A stretch of 64,000 nt of DNA from Flavobacterium sp. Root186 (GCF_001428525.1 NZ_LMHW01000017.1:1-64000), one strand, 5' to 3'; shown: positions 40,418 through 49,110, counted from the stretch's first letter. Program-made: numbers and translations. The notes: generated by a model not told the origin, from the letters alone.

Positions 40418-41080
40418 ATGATTAAAACAGTAATTTTTGATATGGACGGCGTAATTGTAGATACAGAACCCGTTCATCGTTATGCCTACTACAAACAGTT
40501 TTCAGAATTAAATATTGAAGTTCCTGAGGAAATGTATACTTCATTTACCGGATTTTCGACGAAAAATACTTTTCAGAGTTTAAAAGGATTTTTTCCAACA
40601 ATTGAGCACGAAGTAGAAGATTTGATTCAAAGAAAAAGAAACATTTTTAATGATGCTTTTGATACTAAGGAAGATCTGTATCTTTTAGATGGCGTTGAAG
40701 ATTTAATTAAGGACATTTACGCAAGCGGAATTCAGTTAATTTTAGCTTCTTCAGCTTCAAAAGTTACTATTGAAAGAGTGTTTACAAGATTTAACCTGCA
40801 TCAGTATTTTCCTCATATTGTAAGTGGAGAAGATTTTCCACAGTCTAAACCAAATCCGGCTATTTTTATTCATGCAGCTTCCTTGTCCATTGCGCCAAAA
40901 GAGGAATGCATTATTATTGAAGACAGTACAAATGGTGTAAAAGCGGCAAAAGCTGCCGGAATTTACTGTGTGGGTTATAATAGTGTTCATTCTAACCTGC
41001 AGGATTTAGCAGAAGCGGATATTGTTATCAATCATTTTAGCGAATTAAATGCACAAAAAATATCACAGCTTAAGGCTTGA
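40418..41080 (+). CDS. HAD-family phosphatase (beta-phosphoglucomutase-like)
   Basis: 220 aa. HAD motif I is FDMDGVIVD with D8 and D10; motif II is ILASSAS; motif III has the lysine in SKPNPAIF; motif IV is IIEDSTNGVKAAKAAG. The cap is the helical C1 type (15-85). This matches the phosphoglucomutase/phosphoglycolate-phosphatase subgroup, cytoplasmic. The exact phosphoester is not known. A stand-alone gene on the plus strand. Confidence 0.82.
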   Translation: MIKTVIFDMDGVIVDTEPVHRYAYYKQFSELNIEVPEEMYTSFTGFSTKNTFQSLKGFFPTIEHEVEDLIQRKRNIFNDAFDTKEDLYLLDGVEDLIKDIYASGIQLILASSASKVTIERVFTRFNLHQYFPHIVSGEDFPQSKPNPAIFIHAASLSIAPKEECIIIEDSTNGVKAAKAAGIYCVGYNSVHSNLQDLAEADIVINHFSELNAQKISQLKA

Positions 41081-41099
41081 ATTATGTAAAATTTAACAT

Positions 41100-41127
41100 T
41101 TGTTAGGTAATTGAATTTGTAAATTTG
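41100..41127 (+). promoter_or_regulatory. Promoter of the DUF2911 gene
   Basis: TTG (41100-41102), a 17-nt spacer, and TAAATTTG (41120-41127). The start ATG at 41152 lies 25 nt further. A longer reading frame from the TTG at 41125 would begin inside the -7 box, so it is rejected. Confidence 0.65.
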
Positions 41128-41151
41128 AACAAAACAAATAAACACCCTATA

Positions 41152-41994
41152 ATGAAAAAAATACTTATTGCATTAGCCATTATTTTGGCACCTTTAGCAG
41201 CTGAAGCACAAGTAAGAACGCCGCAAGCGAGTCCAAAAGCATATATAAAACAAACAGTGGGTTTAACGGATGTTGAAGTTACCTATTCAAGACCGGGAGC
41301 CAGAGGCAGAGCTGTTTTTGGAAACTTGGTTCCGTTTGGTAAACTTTGGAGAACCGGAGCAAATGAAAATACCGTTATTAATTTTAGTGACGATGTTGTA
41401 ATTGACGGTAAAACTTTAAAAAAAGGAAAATATGCAATTTATACCATTCCTAAAATCGAAAGCTGGGAAGTTATTTTTTATCTTTCTACAGACAACTGGG
41501 GATTACCTGAAAATTGGAACGATTCGTATGTTGTTTTAAAAACTACCGTTAAAGAAAACGCACTTCCAACTCCGGTTGAAACTTTTACAATTGGAATTAA
41601 TGGTATAGATCAAAACTTTGCTTATTTAGAAATGGCTTGGGAAAACTCTCATGTTGCTTTAAAATTTGAAGTTCCAACGGCTAAAAATGCAATTGCAAGT
41701 ATCGAAAAAACGCTGGCCGGACCAACTTGGAATGATTATTATGCAGCGTCTCAATATTTATTTTCTTCAAATGGAAATCTAGATACTGCAAAAATCTATG
41801 TTGATAAAGCATTAGATATGAGTACTGATAAGCCTTATTATGTTTCAAGATTAAAATCATTAATCCAGGCAAAACAAGGTGATAAAAAAGGTGCTGTTGA
41901 AACGGCAAAACTTTCATTGGCTGCTGCAGAAGCTGCAAACAATCAAGATTACGTAAAAATGAATAAAGACAGTATTACTGAATGGAGTAGATAA
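41152..41994 (+). CDS. Secreted DUF2911 protein
   Basis: 280 aa. A signal peptide (MKKILIALAIILAPLAAEAQ) is followed by the DUF2911 domain: PRASPKAY-like QASPKAYIKQTVG, VTYSRPGARGRAVFG, FGKLWRTGANENTVI, VDGKTLKKGKYAIYTIP and WGLPENWNDSYVVL. The C-terminal third (190-280) looks helical and TPR-like. The domain is common and its function unknown. Transcribed from its own promoter; terminator follows. Confidence 0.88.
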   Translation: MKKILIALAIILAPLAAEAQVRTPQASPKAYIKQTVGLTDVEVTYSRPGARGRAVFGNLVPFGKLWRTGANENTVINFSDDVVIDGKTLKKGKYAIYTIPKIESWEVIFYLSTDNWGLPENWNDSYVVLKTTVKENALPTPVETFTIGINGIDQNFAYLEMAWENSHVALKFEVPTAKNAIASIEKTLAGPTWNDYYAASQYLFSSNGNLDTAKIYVDKALDMSTDKPYYVSRLKSLIQAKQGDKKGAVETAKLSLAAAEAANNQDYVKMNKDSITEWSR

Positions 41995-42023
41995 TTTCTT
42001 GAAAATTTCAATATAAAAATTCG

Positions 42024-42060
42024 AAAATCCAAAGCTTTTTATGAGTTTTGGATTTTTTTT
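42024..42060 (+). terminator. Terminator of the DUF2911 gene
   Basis: AAAATCCAAA pairs with TTTTGGATTTT around a 12-nt loop and ends in eight T. Confidence 0.75.
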
Positions 42061-42074
42061 TGAAATTAATATAG

Positions 42075-42088
42075 ACAGACTTGTCTGT
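42075..42088. promoter_or_regulatory. Palindromic operator of the TetR operon
   Basis: ACAGAC-TT-GTCTGT is a perfect 14-bp palindrome. It covers the -33 TTG (42081-42083) of the promoter that reads into the TetR gene, as expected for autorepression. Confidence 0.7.
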
Positions 42089-42112
42089 ATGTTGAAATAA
42101 TTTTTATATTTG
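42081..42112 (+). promoter_or_regulatory. Promoter of the TetR-DUF1348 operon
   Basis: TTG (42081-42083), a 21-nt spacer, and TATATTTG (42105-42112). Confidence 0.7.
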
Positions 42113-42130
42113 TATATCAAATTATTGAAG

Positions 42131-42658
42131 ATGCAGCCTAGAGAACGAATTTTAGAAAAGACTTTTATTTTATTCCATAAGCAAGGCTATAATGCTACTG
42201 GAATCAATCAGATTATTGAAGAATCTAAAGTGGCGAAAGCTAGTTTTTACCAGCACTTTAAATCAAAAGAGGATTTATGCGTGGCATTTTTAGAGCAGCG
42301 TCATACCTTTTGGTTTAATGAATTACTAAAATTCACAAGTAATGCAGGAAATTCAAATTCTAAAGTTTTAGCCTCCTTTGAGTTTTTGATTTACATGAAT
42401 CAGAAAGAAACTTTTCGAGGCTGCAGCTTCCTAAATATACTTTCAGAGATTCCGCCAGATAATGTCAAGATTCTCAGTGTTATTGAAAGCCATAAAAGCG
42501 ACTTGCGTAATTTTTTCAGAGATATTTTGAAAGATGAACTGGTATCAGATCATGTTTATTTATTATTTGAAAGCTGTATAATTGAAAGTCAGTTATTTAA
42601 GTCAAACGAGTTAATAGAACAATCAAAAAAAATAATTCAAACTTTAATTTTAAAATAA
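42131..42658 (+). CDS. TetR/AcrR family transcriptional repressor
   Basis: 175 aa. The helix-turn-helix is in residues 5-50: RERILEKTFILFHKQGYNATGINQIIEESKVAKASFYQHFKSKEDLC, with the conserved Y-x-H-F-x-S-K-E-x-L of TetR regulators. The C-terminal ligand domain contains cysteines (FRGCSFLN; SCIIES). The ATG at 42131 is preferred because the upstream TTG at 42110 lies in the -7 element. The following DUF1348 gene starts in its stop codon (TAATG), so it is probably autoregulated together with it. Confidence 0.9.
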   Translation: MQPRERILEKTFILFHKQGYNATGINQIIEESKVAKASFYQHFKSKEDLCVAFLEQRHTFWFNELLKFTSNAGNSNSKVLASFEFLIYMNQKETFRGCSFLNILSEIPPDNVKILSVIESHKSDLRNFFRDILKDELVSDHVYLLFESCIIESQLFKSNELIEQSKKIIQTLILK

Positions 42659-43071
42659 TGGAACAGAAATTACCGTTGCCACCTTTCACTTTAGAAACGG
42701 CAAAAGAAAAAATTCAGCTGGCAGAAGACGCATGGAACAGCCAGGATCCGGAAAGAGTTTCAAAAGCGTATACAATAAACAGCGAATGGAGAAACAGAGA
42801 CAAATTCGTTAACGGACGCGATGAAATTGTTGCTTTTTTAACGGAAAAATGGAAAAAAGAGAGAAATTACAAATTGAAAAAAGAATACTGGGCGCATACT
42901 GAAAATAGAATTGCAGTGCGATTTGAGTATGAATATCAAGATGTTGATGGAAATTGGTTTAGAGCGTATGGAAATGAAAACTGGGAATTTGACGTGAATG
43001 GTTTAATGCAGAAAAGATATGCCAGTATAAATGATCTTCAAATAAAAGAAGAAGACAGGAAATTTAAATAA
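42658..43071 (+). CDS. DUF1348 (SnoaL-like) protein
   Basis: 137 aa, cytoplasmic, no signal. PPFTLETAKEKIQLAEDAWNSQDPERVSKAYT, SEWRNRDKFVNGRDEIVAFLTEKW and YGNENWEFDVNGLMQKRYASINDL are the DUF1348 signature, an NTF2-like fold. It is likely a small enzyme or binding protein controlled by the TetR regulator in the same operon; the ligand is unknown. It is convergent with the next gene and ends at the base before that gene's stop. Confidence 0.85.
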   Translation: MEQKLPLPPFTLETAKEKIQLAEDAWNSQDPERVSKAYTINSEWRNRDKFVNGRDEIVAFLTEKWKKERNYKLKKEYWAHTENRIAVRFEYEYQDVDGNWFRAYGNENWEFDVNGLMQKRYASINDLQIKEEDRKFK

Positions 43072-43701
43072 TTAGTTCATACTAGGAGGTTCAGGAATCT
43101 TTACCTTTCTTTTGATTTTCTTTACAATTAAAAGATAAAAAGTAATTCCGCCTAAAATTATAAGTAAAGCAATTTGAAGCTGGCCTAAACTATTGTTTTT
43201 GCTGTACATTGCATTCGCATTTGCCAGCTTTGCTTTTCCTTCTTTAATTTGAATTTGAGATAAAGATTCTAAAGTTTTTAAAGCTTGTGCGCTCGAATAA
43301 GCTATTTTATTCCAGTTTTTGTTTTCGGCTTGTTTGTTGATTTCTTTACAAGAACCCAGAAAAGCATCAAAATGTCTTTTTTCGTTATTGGTTAAAACCG
43401 TTTTAGCGTATAAATCATCAATGTTGTGAATGATATCTAGAGTATGAATGATTTCATTTTTTTTAATATTATCACTTAAATCCAGTTTTTCAGCTTCAGC
43501 CTTTATAAAATGAAGTTGTTTCGAGTATTGAAAAATATAATGTGCCACAACCAATCGATCTTTATAAATGGCGTTGATATTGTCGTTTACATTTTTAGAA
43601 TTTCGAAGCGTATTGAAATTCCCCAGTAAAATTATCAGCATTACAATCAGCAGGATAAAAGCTGCTTTGGTTTTATTGCTGTATTTTTTATGATCTTTCA
43701 T
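43072..43701 (-). CDS. MCP four-helix-bundle sensor-like membrane protein
   Basis: 209 aa. One transmembrane helix near each end (about 12-29 and 175-192) encloses a periplasmic helical region of about 140 residues. Its first helix (NSKNVNDNINAIYKDRLV...HYIFQYSKQLHFI) resembles the 4HB_MCP domain of chemoreceptors. The cytoplasmic tail is only about 17 residues (KKIKRKVKIPEPPSMN), so no signalling domain is present. It may act through a partner. A TATCTTTG -7-like box lies at 43729-43736 on this strand; no -33 match is seen. Confidence 0.65.
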   Translation of the reverse strand: MKDHKKYSNKTKAAFILLIVMLIILLGNFNTLRNSKNVNDNINAIYKDRLVVAHYIFQYSKQLHFIKAEAEKLDLSDNIKKNEIIHTLDIIHNIDDLYAKTVLTNNEKRHFDAFLGSCKEINKQAENKNWNKIAYSSAQALKTLESLSQIQIKEGKAKLANANAMYSKNNSLGQLQIALLIILGGITFYLLIVKKIKRKVKIPEPPSMN

Positions 43702-43791
43702 AACGCTCTATTTAAGAAGTGGGTTACTCAAAGATAGAGATTTGTTTAGATTTTCGCATTGTTTTTCGATTTGAAAAACTAAAGTGTAGTA

Positions 43792-43824
43792 ATCTTTGTC
43801 AAAGTTTTAAACTTTGACAAAGAT
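43792..43824. repeat. Dispersed palindromic repeat, copy 2
   Basis: A perfect palindrome, arms ATCTTTGTCAAAGTTT and its reverse complement around a single T. It lies between two minus-strand genes, 22 nt upstream (on plus) of the stop of 43847. It can form a hairpin on both strands but has no T run of its own. See copy 1 at 24980-25011. Confidence 0.7.
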
Positions 43825-43846
43825 GGATGATTGCGTAATAATAGTT

Positions 43847-44674
43847 TTATTTAATAAGAACACCTTTTTCAAATAGTTCTGTTTTTGTTATAATCCCGTT
43901 GCTATCATAATAATTCCATGTTCCATCTTTCTCTATATCCTTGATGTAGTTTCCAGATTCTTTTATGTTACCATTTTCATAGAATTTTTGAAATTGTCCA
44001 ATTACAATTCCATTGTCATAACTAGCATTCAAGCTTATTTTACCATTAGCATAAAATTCAGTTATGCTTTTAAATTTTAAATTATTTAAGGGAAATTTCG
44101 ATTCTCTAATTTTTTCTTGTTTATCGTTAAAATCTATAATAATTAAATTATTAAAATCTCGATACTTAATGCTTCTGATAAAATCTGTTTGAGAATCTTT
44201 TTCTGTAATTACATCTCCAACTTTTGGAATTTGCTGCCCTTCTGCGCCATATATAACTTGTACATCAGGCATTCTATCAATTCGAATTATATTGGTGCTA
44301 AAAATTTTCGAGTAATCATTTTTTAAAATAAAAGATGTTTCGAAATAATCTTTTTGATTTAAAGGAAATCTATAAATAATATAATCAAAATCAGATTCTT
44401 GACCTAAGGGAGTTATTATTTGAGTTTTAAAATTTTCAAAATTTATTAATTCATTTTTTAAAGTTTTATTTAATGAATTAACTAAATCCCTTACATAATC
44501 AAGAGTAACCTTTGATTTGACATTATCTTCAAGTTTTTCATATAACTTTAAGTATTCATTATTTTTAATCATCAAATATATTTCCTCTGATGTTTTGAGA
44601 GCTTTTTTGTTTTCTTGCGAGTAATTTGAATTACAAATAAGAAAGAAAGTAATAGCTAGAAATAGATTTTTCAT
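43847..44674 (-). CDS. Secreted MORN-repeat protein
   Basis: 275 aa. The signal peptide MKNLFLAITFFLICNSNYSQ is followed by a helical N-terminal part (25-140) of the DUF3887-like kind. The last 70 residues carry MORN-2 type repeats (FYANGKISLNASYDNG, FYENGNIKESGNYIKD, YYDSNGIITKTELFEKG). Similar MORN proteins have been called YwqK-like antitoxins, but here the exported location argues against that. Function unknown. Confidence 0.65.
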   Translation of the reverse strand: MKNLFLAITFFLICNSNYSQENKKALKTSEEIYLMIKNNEYLKLYEKLEDNVKSKVTLDYVRDLVNSLNKTLKNELINFENFKTQIITPLGQESDFDYIIYRFPLNQKDYFETSFILKNDYSKIFSTNIIRIDRMPDVQVIYGAEGQQIPKVGDVITEKDSQTDFIRSIKYRDFNNLIIIDFNDKQEKIRESKFPLNNLKFKSITEFYANGKISLNASYDNGIVIGQFQKFYENGNIKESGNYIKDIEKDGTWNYYDSNGIITKTELFEKGVLIK

Positions 44675-44720
44675 TTTTATTTGAAAAGCTGTTTGTTTAA
44701 ATTAAAATCTCAAATTTTGT

Positions 44721-46457
44721 TTAGTAATCTTCTTCTAAAATTAAATCATCATTATTCATTTTGTCTCCTTTAAAAAACAAAAACTGCAAAATCAAAGCCA
44801 AACCAATAGTCAAAATTGCCCCAATAAAATTCAGCCATAAATAACCCAATTTTTCTTGTTTGTAAACCATAAAGTAATAAATGATTATAATTACAAACTG
44901 GCTTATACAGGCACTAATAAACATAGATTTTGCCTGAATACGTTTTAAATAAAAACCAACAAGAAAAATCCCCAAAACAGTTCCATAAAATATTGAACCA
45001 ATTATATTTACAAGCTGGATTAAGTTTTCAAACAAAGTTCCTACACAAGCAAAAAGGATTGCTATAATTCCCCAAAACAGCGTGAAAAATTTAGTTGCAT
45101 TAAGATAATGTTTCTCTGATTTTTCGGTTTTGAGATTTCGTTTGTAAATATCAATTGCTGTTGTCGAAGCTAAAGCATTTAATCCTGAAGCTGTTGAAGA
45201 CATTGCTGCAGAAAGAATAACGGCAAGCAATAAACCAATTAAGCCTTTTGGTAAATAATGCAGGATGAAGTGGAAAAAGACATAATCTTTATCGTTGGTC
45301 TCGCTATTGCTGTCGGCTCTTGAAATGATTTCTTTGGCACGATCGCGTAAATCTTTTTCTTTATTAGATAAATTAACTAATTCCTTGCGAAGAATCGGAT
45401 TATCATAATCTTGATTTAACTGATCGATATACAATAAGTTAATTACTTTTTTATCTTCAGATAATTTGTCCAGTTTTTTTTCAAGAGCATGATATTCTTC
45501 TTTATAAGCCGATTTTTCGATTACAATTTTATTATTCGGATTAAAATTTAAAGGAACTGGATTGAATTGAAAAAACACAAAAACCATAACTCCGGTTAAC
45601 AGAATAAAAAACTGCATCGGGACTTTTAAAAGTCCGTTCATGATTAATCCCATTTGGCTTTCCTTCACCGATTTTCCGGATAAATATCTTCCAACCTGAG
45701 ACTGATCTGTACCAAAATAGGCGAGGGCTAAGAAGAACCCGCCCGTAATTCCGCTCCAAAAAGTATACTTTTCTTCAGGATCAAAAGAAAAATCTACAAT
45801 ATTCATTTTATCATTTGCTCCCGCAATATGCAGTGCGCTTGTAAAAGTCATATCATTTGGGAGGTAATGCAAAATCAGGAAAAATGTAATAAACATCCCC
45901 GACATAATTACAAACATTTGTTGTTTCTGCGTTACGTTTACGGCTTTAGTTCCTCCGGAAAAAGTATAAATAATCACCAAAACTCCAATTATAATATTCA
46001 TACCTGTTAAGTTCCAGCCCAAAAGTGCCGATAAAATAATGGCCGGAGCATAAATTGTCAGTCCTGTTCCCAATCCTCTTTGAATTAAGAATAAAATAGC
46101 AGCAAGAGAACGAGTTTGTACATCAAATCGTTTTTCAAGGTATTCATAAGCGGTAAAAACCTTGTTTTTATGATAAAGCGGAATAAATGTCAAACAAATA
46201 ACAACCATTGCAATTGGCAGTCCAAAATAGAACTGTACAAAACCCATTCCGTCATGATAAGCCTGACCAGGCGTAGACAAAAATGTAATTGCGCTGGCCT
46301 GAGTTGCCATTACTGAAAGTCCAACGGTATACCAAGGCGTTTCGTTGTTTCCTAAAATAAAATCTTCAACGTTTTTACTTCCTTTGGTTTTCCAGGAACC
46401 GTAACCAACAATGAATAAAAGTGTTACAATAAGTACGATCCAGTCAAATAGCTGCAT
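44721..46457 (-). CDS. Sodium:solute symporter (SSS/SLC5 family)
   Basis: 578 aa with about 13-14 membrane helices. The N-terminus GSWKTKGSKNVEDFILG and SAITFLSTPGQAYHDGMGFVQFYFG, and later AAMSSTASGLNALASTTAIDIYKR, are SSS signatures. Between helices 8 and 9 lies a charged, coiled-coil-like insert of about 95 residues (about 305-400) that is longer than in classical SSS proteins. It should import a solute with Na+ at the cytoplasmic membrane. Located 3 bp after the 35-aa gene and downstream of the PIG-L deacetylase in one operon, so a sugar-like product is plausible. Confidence 0.85.
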   Translation of the reverse strand: MQLFDWIVLIVTLLFIVGYGSWKTKGSKNVEDFILGNNETPWYTVGLSVMATQASAITFLSTPGQAYHDGMGFVQFYFGLPIAMVVICLTFIPLYHKNKVFTAYEYLEKRFDVQTRSLAAILFLIQRGLGTGLTIYAPAIILSALLGWNLTGMNIIIGVLVIIYTFSGGTKAVNVTQKQQMFVIMSGMFITFFLILHYLPNDMTFTSALHIAGANDKMNIVDFSFDPEEKYTFWSGITGGFFLALAYFGTDQSQVGRYLSGKSVKESQMGLIMNGLLKVPMQFFILLTGVMVFVFFQFNPVPLNFNPNNKIVIEKSAYKEEYHALEKKLDKLSEDKKVINLLYIDQLNQDYDNPILRKELVNLSNKEKDLRDRAKEIISRADSNSETNDKDYVFFHFILHYLPKGLIGLLLAVILSAAMSSTASGLNALASTTAIDIYKRNLKTEKSEKHYLNATKFFTLFWGIIAILFACVGTLFENLIQLVNIIGSIFYGTVLGIFLVGFYLKRIQAKSMFISACISQFVIIIIYYFMVYKQEKLGYLWLNFIGAILTIGLALILQFLFFKGDKMNNDDLILEEDY

Positions 46458-46460
46458 AGG

Positions 46461-46568
46461 TTATGAATAAAATTGCATGATTAAGAAAAAAATCACAATA
46501 TAAATGAGGTTAGCAACTAAAACATAGGTGTAACTTTTTTTCCATTTTTTTGTTTTTTTTGCTTCCAT
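46461..46568 (-). CDS. 35-aa single-helix membrane peptide
   Basis: The frame is ATG at 46568 to TAA at 46461. It encodes a very basic N-terminus (KKTKKWKKS) and one hydrophobic helix (TYVLVANLIYIVIFFLIMQF), the pattern of a small inner-membrane peptide with its basic end in the cytoplasm. It fits exactly between PIG-L (10-bp gap) and the symporter (3-bp gap), so it is likely translated in the operon. Short symporter partners of this kind are known for other carrier families, but I cannot name a family. Confidence 0.65.
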   Translation of the reverse strand: MEAKKTKKWKKSYTYVLVANLIYIVIFFLIMQFYS

Positions 46569-46578
46569 ATTTTTGAAA

Positions 46579-49110
46579 TTATTGCTTTAAATCTTGTTTA
46601 GGGGCTTCAAGAGGCTGTTTTAGCGAAATAATATTCGACAGTAATCTATAAGCGCCCGCAACACCTTCCGGCAGTTCTCTAAAAAAGCTTAGACCGGTGT
46701 AAATGTAATATCCTTTTCCATACGGAGCGACTAATAATGCTCCATTTTTAGCAGATTCTCCTTTATCATGCGAAGAAATAATAGGAGTGAAGGCTGCATC
46801 ATATTCGTCTGGATAATATAAGCCCTGCTCTTGTGTCCAGCCTTCAAAATCTTTTGAAGTGATTTTATTTGGTGTATTTAAAACGGGGTGATTTGGTGCT
46901 AAGAAAGTAATTTTAGCATTTTCTTCGGTCACGCGGTCGTTTGATAATTTTAATGGATATGGTGCAATTTTATCGGTTACTAATTTGCCGTATGTATTGT
47001 ACTGCACAATCATGTTTTTACCGCTTTTTACAAAATTAAATAAGATATTTTGTTTGTTTGCCAAAGCGTTTACGGTATTGTAAGCACGAATTCCTGTAAT
47101 AACGGTGCTGAAAGAATCCAATTTTTCAGGAGTAATTTCTTCGGGTTTTAAAATAGAAACTTTATATCCCATTTGCGTTAAACTTTCCGGAACTTCGTCG
47201 CCGGCACCCATAATATAAGCGATAGCATCTCCAGAAGTTTTTAAATCAATTCTAATACATTTTGATTCAGCCGGTTTTAAAACCATTTGTTTTGTAATAT
47301 GATTGAAATCAATAATAGTCTGGTCTCTGTCAAAACGTTTGTTGTCGACAATTGCAATACTTTTTGCTACAACTTCTTCAGGATTTATGGGCGGTGTAAC
47401 TTCAAAATAAAAAATTTGTTCCGTTCCTTTTTTATCTAAAGTAAATGCAATTTGTTTTGGAGAGACATTCCAGCTTTTTGGTAAATCCAATTGCAGATTT
47501 CCTTTTGCATCATCTTTTCCGGCACGAACTTTTACTGGAATCATTTTGCTTTTTGTATCTCTAAAAATTAAAACTTTTTCTAAGATTGAAGTGGTAACTT
47601 CTGGAACAATATCCAAAAAATTATACATTTCGCCTTTTACGCCGTCATTGTATTTGTAAACAACGGTACGCTCAAACGGGATTTCGACATTGTTGATTTT
47701 TATATTAAAAACCACTTTTACTTCTCTAATAATATCCGGAATACCTATGTTTTCCTGATTTGAAACGGTGTACATTCCAACCGTTGCTTTTTCTTTTAAC
47801 CAATATGGCTGCGTGTATTCGATGCTGTTTGGAAGCTGTATCTGAAGATTGATTTTTTGATCATTATTGTCTTTTAAAATGCTGTTTTGAGCAGTTGATT
47901 TATTATCTGGCAATGTTGTAACGCTTGTCAACTGCATTTCAACAGCACATCTGTTAATAGCTTCTAAACTCAAACGAATACTACTTCCCGGAGTGGCTTC
48001 CTGTTCATTTGAAACTGCTTCAAGATATAAACCTGAGCATGAAGCAATGATATTTTTTATGGCTGTCGATTTTAAATTTTTCCAATGTGTATCATCTAAA
48101 GCCTGAATCATGGTGTAAGCTTTCACTAAATCCGGAATACTTGCTGATGGATTGCTGAAATTGTATTTTTCAATGATCATAGCAATTAAATCTCCGACTG
48201 GTTTTCCGTTTTTAACACGATTCCAGCTTGTGTCGATTCCATCGAATAAATTATCGCGGTCTTTTGGAGTTTCTCCATTAATAAGTTCTAAATATTCTGT
48301 TTCTAAACCACGGACTCCTGTACTTCCAAAACCTTGTGACTGGTGACGGCTTCGACTTAAAGCTGCAATTTCCTGATTTGATTTTCCAATTCCGGTATAA
48401 TATACACCCGTTTCTAACTTAGTAAATTTAGATTTATTAGCAGCATCAAATTTTTCCTGACTTCCATAAAACCACCAAGATGGGTTAAAAAACTGGCGTT
48501 TTACCTGCCATGGCGAAACATATTTTAATTGTTCAGGATAAACTTTTGGATCGTTCGTTAGTTTAAAACTCTCCACACTTAACATGGCAGATGATGTATG
48601 ATGTCCGTGCGTAGTTCCGGGAGAACGATGATCAAATCGGTTAATGATGATATCCGGCTGAAAATTTCTTATTGTCCAAACTACATCGGCAAGGACTTTA
48701 TCTTTATCCCAAATTTCTAAGGTTTCGTTTGGATTTTTTGAGAAACCAAAATCATTTGCTCTAGAAAAAAATTGTTCACCTCCGTCTATTTTTCTGGCTT
48801 CAATTAATTCCTGAGTTCTGATTACACCAAGTAATTCGCGCAATTGCGGACCAATTAAATTTTGACCGCCATCGCCTCGGGTTAATGATAAATAACCTGT
48901 TCTTGCATGCATCTCATTAGCCAAATACGAAATCATTCGGGTATTTTCGTCATCAGGATGCGCAGCAACGTACAATACAGAACCTAAAAAGTTTAATTTT
49001 TTAATTTGATTGTAAATTTCGACTGCGTTAGGTTTTTGCGGCTGTTGTGCAAATAAGGTTTGAAAACTTATAAAAAATAAAAGAATAATTTGAACTTGTA
49101 TTTTTCGCAT
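46579..49110 (-). CDS. Large secreted PIG-L family deacetylase
   Basis: 843 aa. The signal peptide MRKIQVQIILLFFISFQTLFAQ supports the ATG at 49110 over one at 49167. The PIG-L/LmbE zinc site is HPDDE (51-55), with NRFDHRSPGTTHGHH (158-171) as the second metal segment. The middle is beta-rich. The last part (about 640-843) has a Rossmann/amidotransferase-like piece (MGYKVSILKPEEITPEKL, IVQYNTYGK, GKGYYIYTGLSFFREL). PIG-L enzymes remove N-acetyl groups from GlcNAc conjugates. The partner transporter downstream suggests recovery of an N-acetylated sugar compound. Confidence 0.85.
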   Translation of the reverse strand: MRKIQVQIILLFFISFQTLFAQQPQKPNAVEIYNQIKKLNFLGSVLYVAAHPDDENTRMISYLANEMHARTGYLSLTRGDGGQNLIGPQLRELLGVIRTQELIEARKIDGGEQFFSRANDFGFSKNPNETLEIWDKDKVLADVVWTIRNFQPDIIINRFDHRSPGTTHGHHTSSAMLSVESFKLTNDPKVYPEQLKYVSPWQVKRQFFNPSWWFYGSQEKFDAANKSKFTKLETGVYYTGIGKSNQEIAALSRSRHQSQGFGSTGVRGLETEYLELINGETPKDRDNLFDGIDTSWNRVKNGKPVGDLIAMIIEKYNFSNPSASIPDLVKAYTMIQALDDTHWKNLKSTAIKNIIASCSGLYLEAVSNEQEATPGSSIRLSLEAINRCAVEMQLTSVTTLPDNKSTAQNSILKDNNDQKINLQIQLPNSIEYTQPYWLKEKATVGMYTVSNQENIGIPDIIREVKVVFNIKINNVEIPFERTVVYKYNDGVKGEMYNFLDIVPEVTTSILEKVLIFRDTKSKMIPVKVRAGKDDAKGNLQLDLPKSWNVSPKQIAFTLDKKGTEQIFYFEVTPPINPEEVVAKSIAIVDNKRFDRDQTIIDFNHITKQMVLKPAESKCIRIDLKTSGDAIAYIMGAGDEVPESLTQMGYKVSILKPEEITPEKLDSFSTVITGIRAYNTVNALANKQNILFNFVKSGKNMIVQYNTYGKLVTDKIAPYPLKLSNDRVTEENAKITFLAPNHPVLNTPNKITSKDFEGWTQEQGLYYPDEYDAAFTPIISSHDKGESAKNGALLVAPYGKGYYIYTGLSFFRELPEGVAGAYRLLSNIISLKQPLEAPKQDLKQ

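Noticed and set aside
43847..44674. Antitoxin (YwqK-type) function for the MORN protein
   Set aside because: It has a signal peptide and no adjacent toxin gene.
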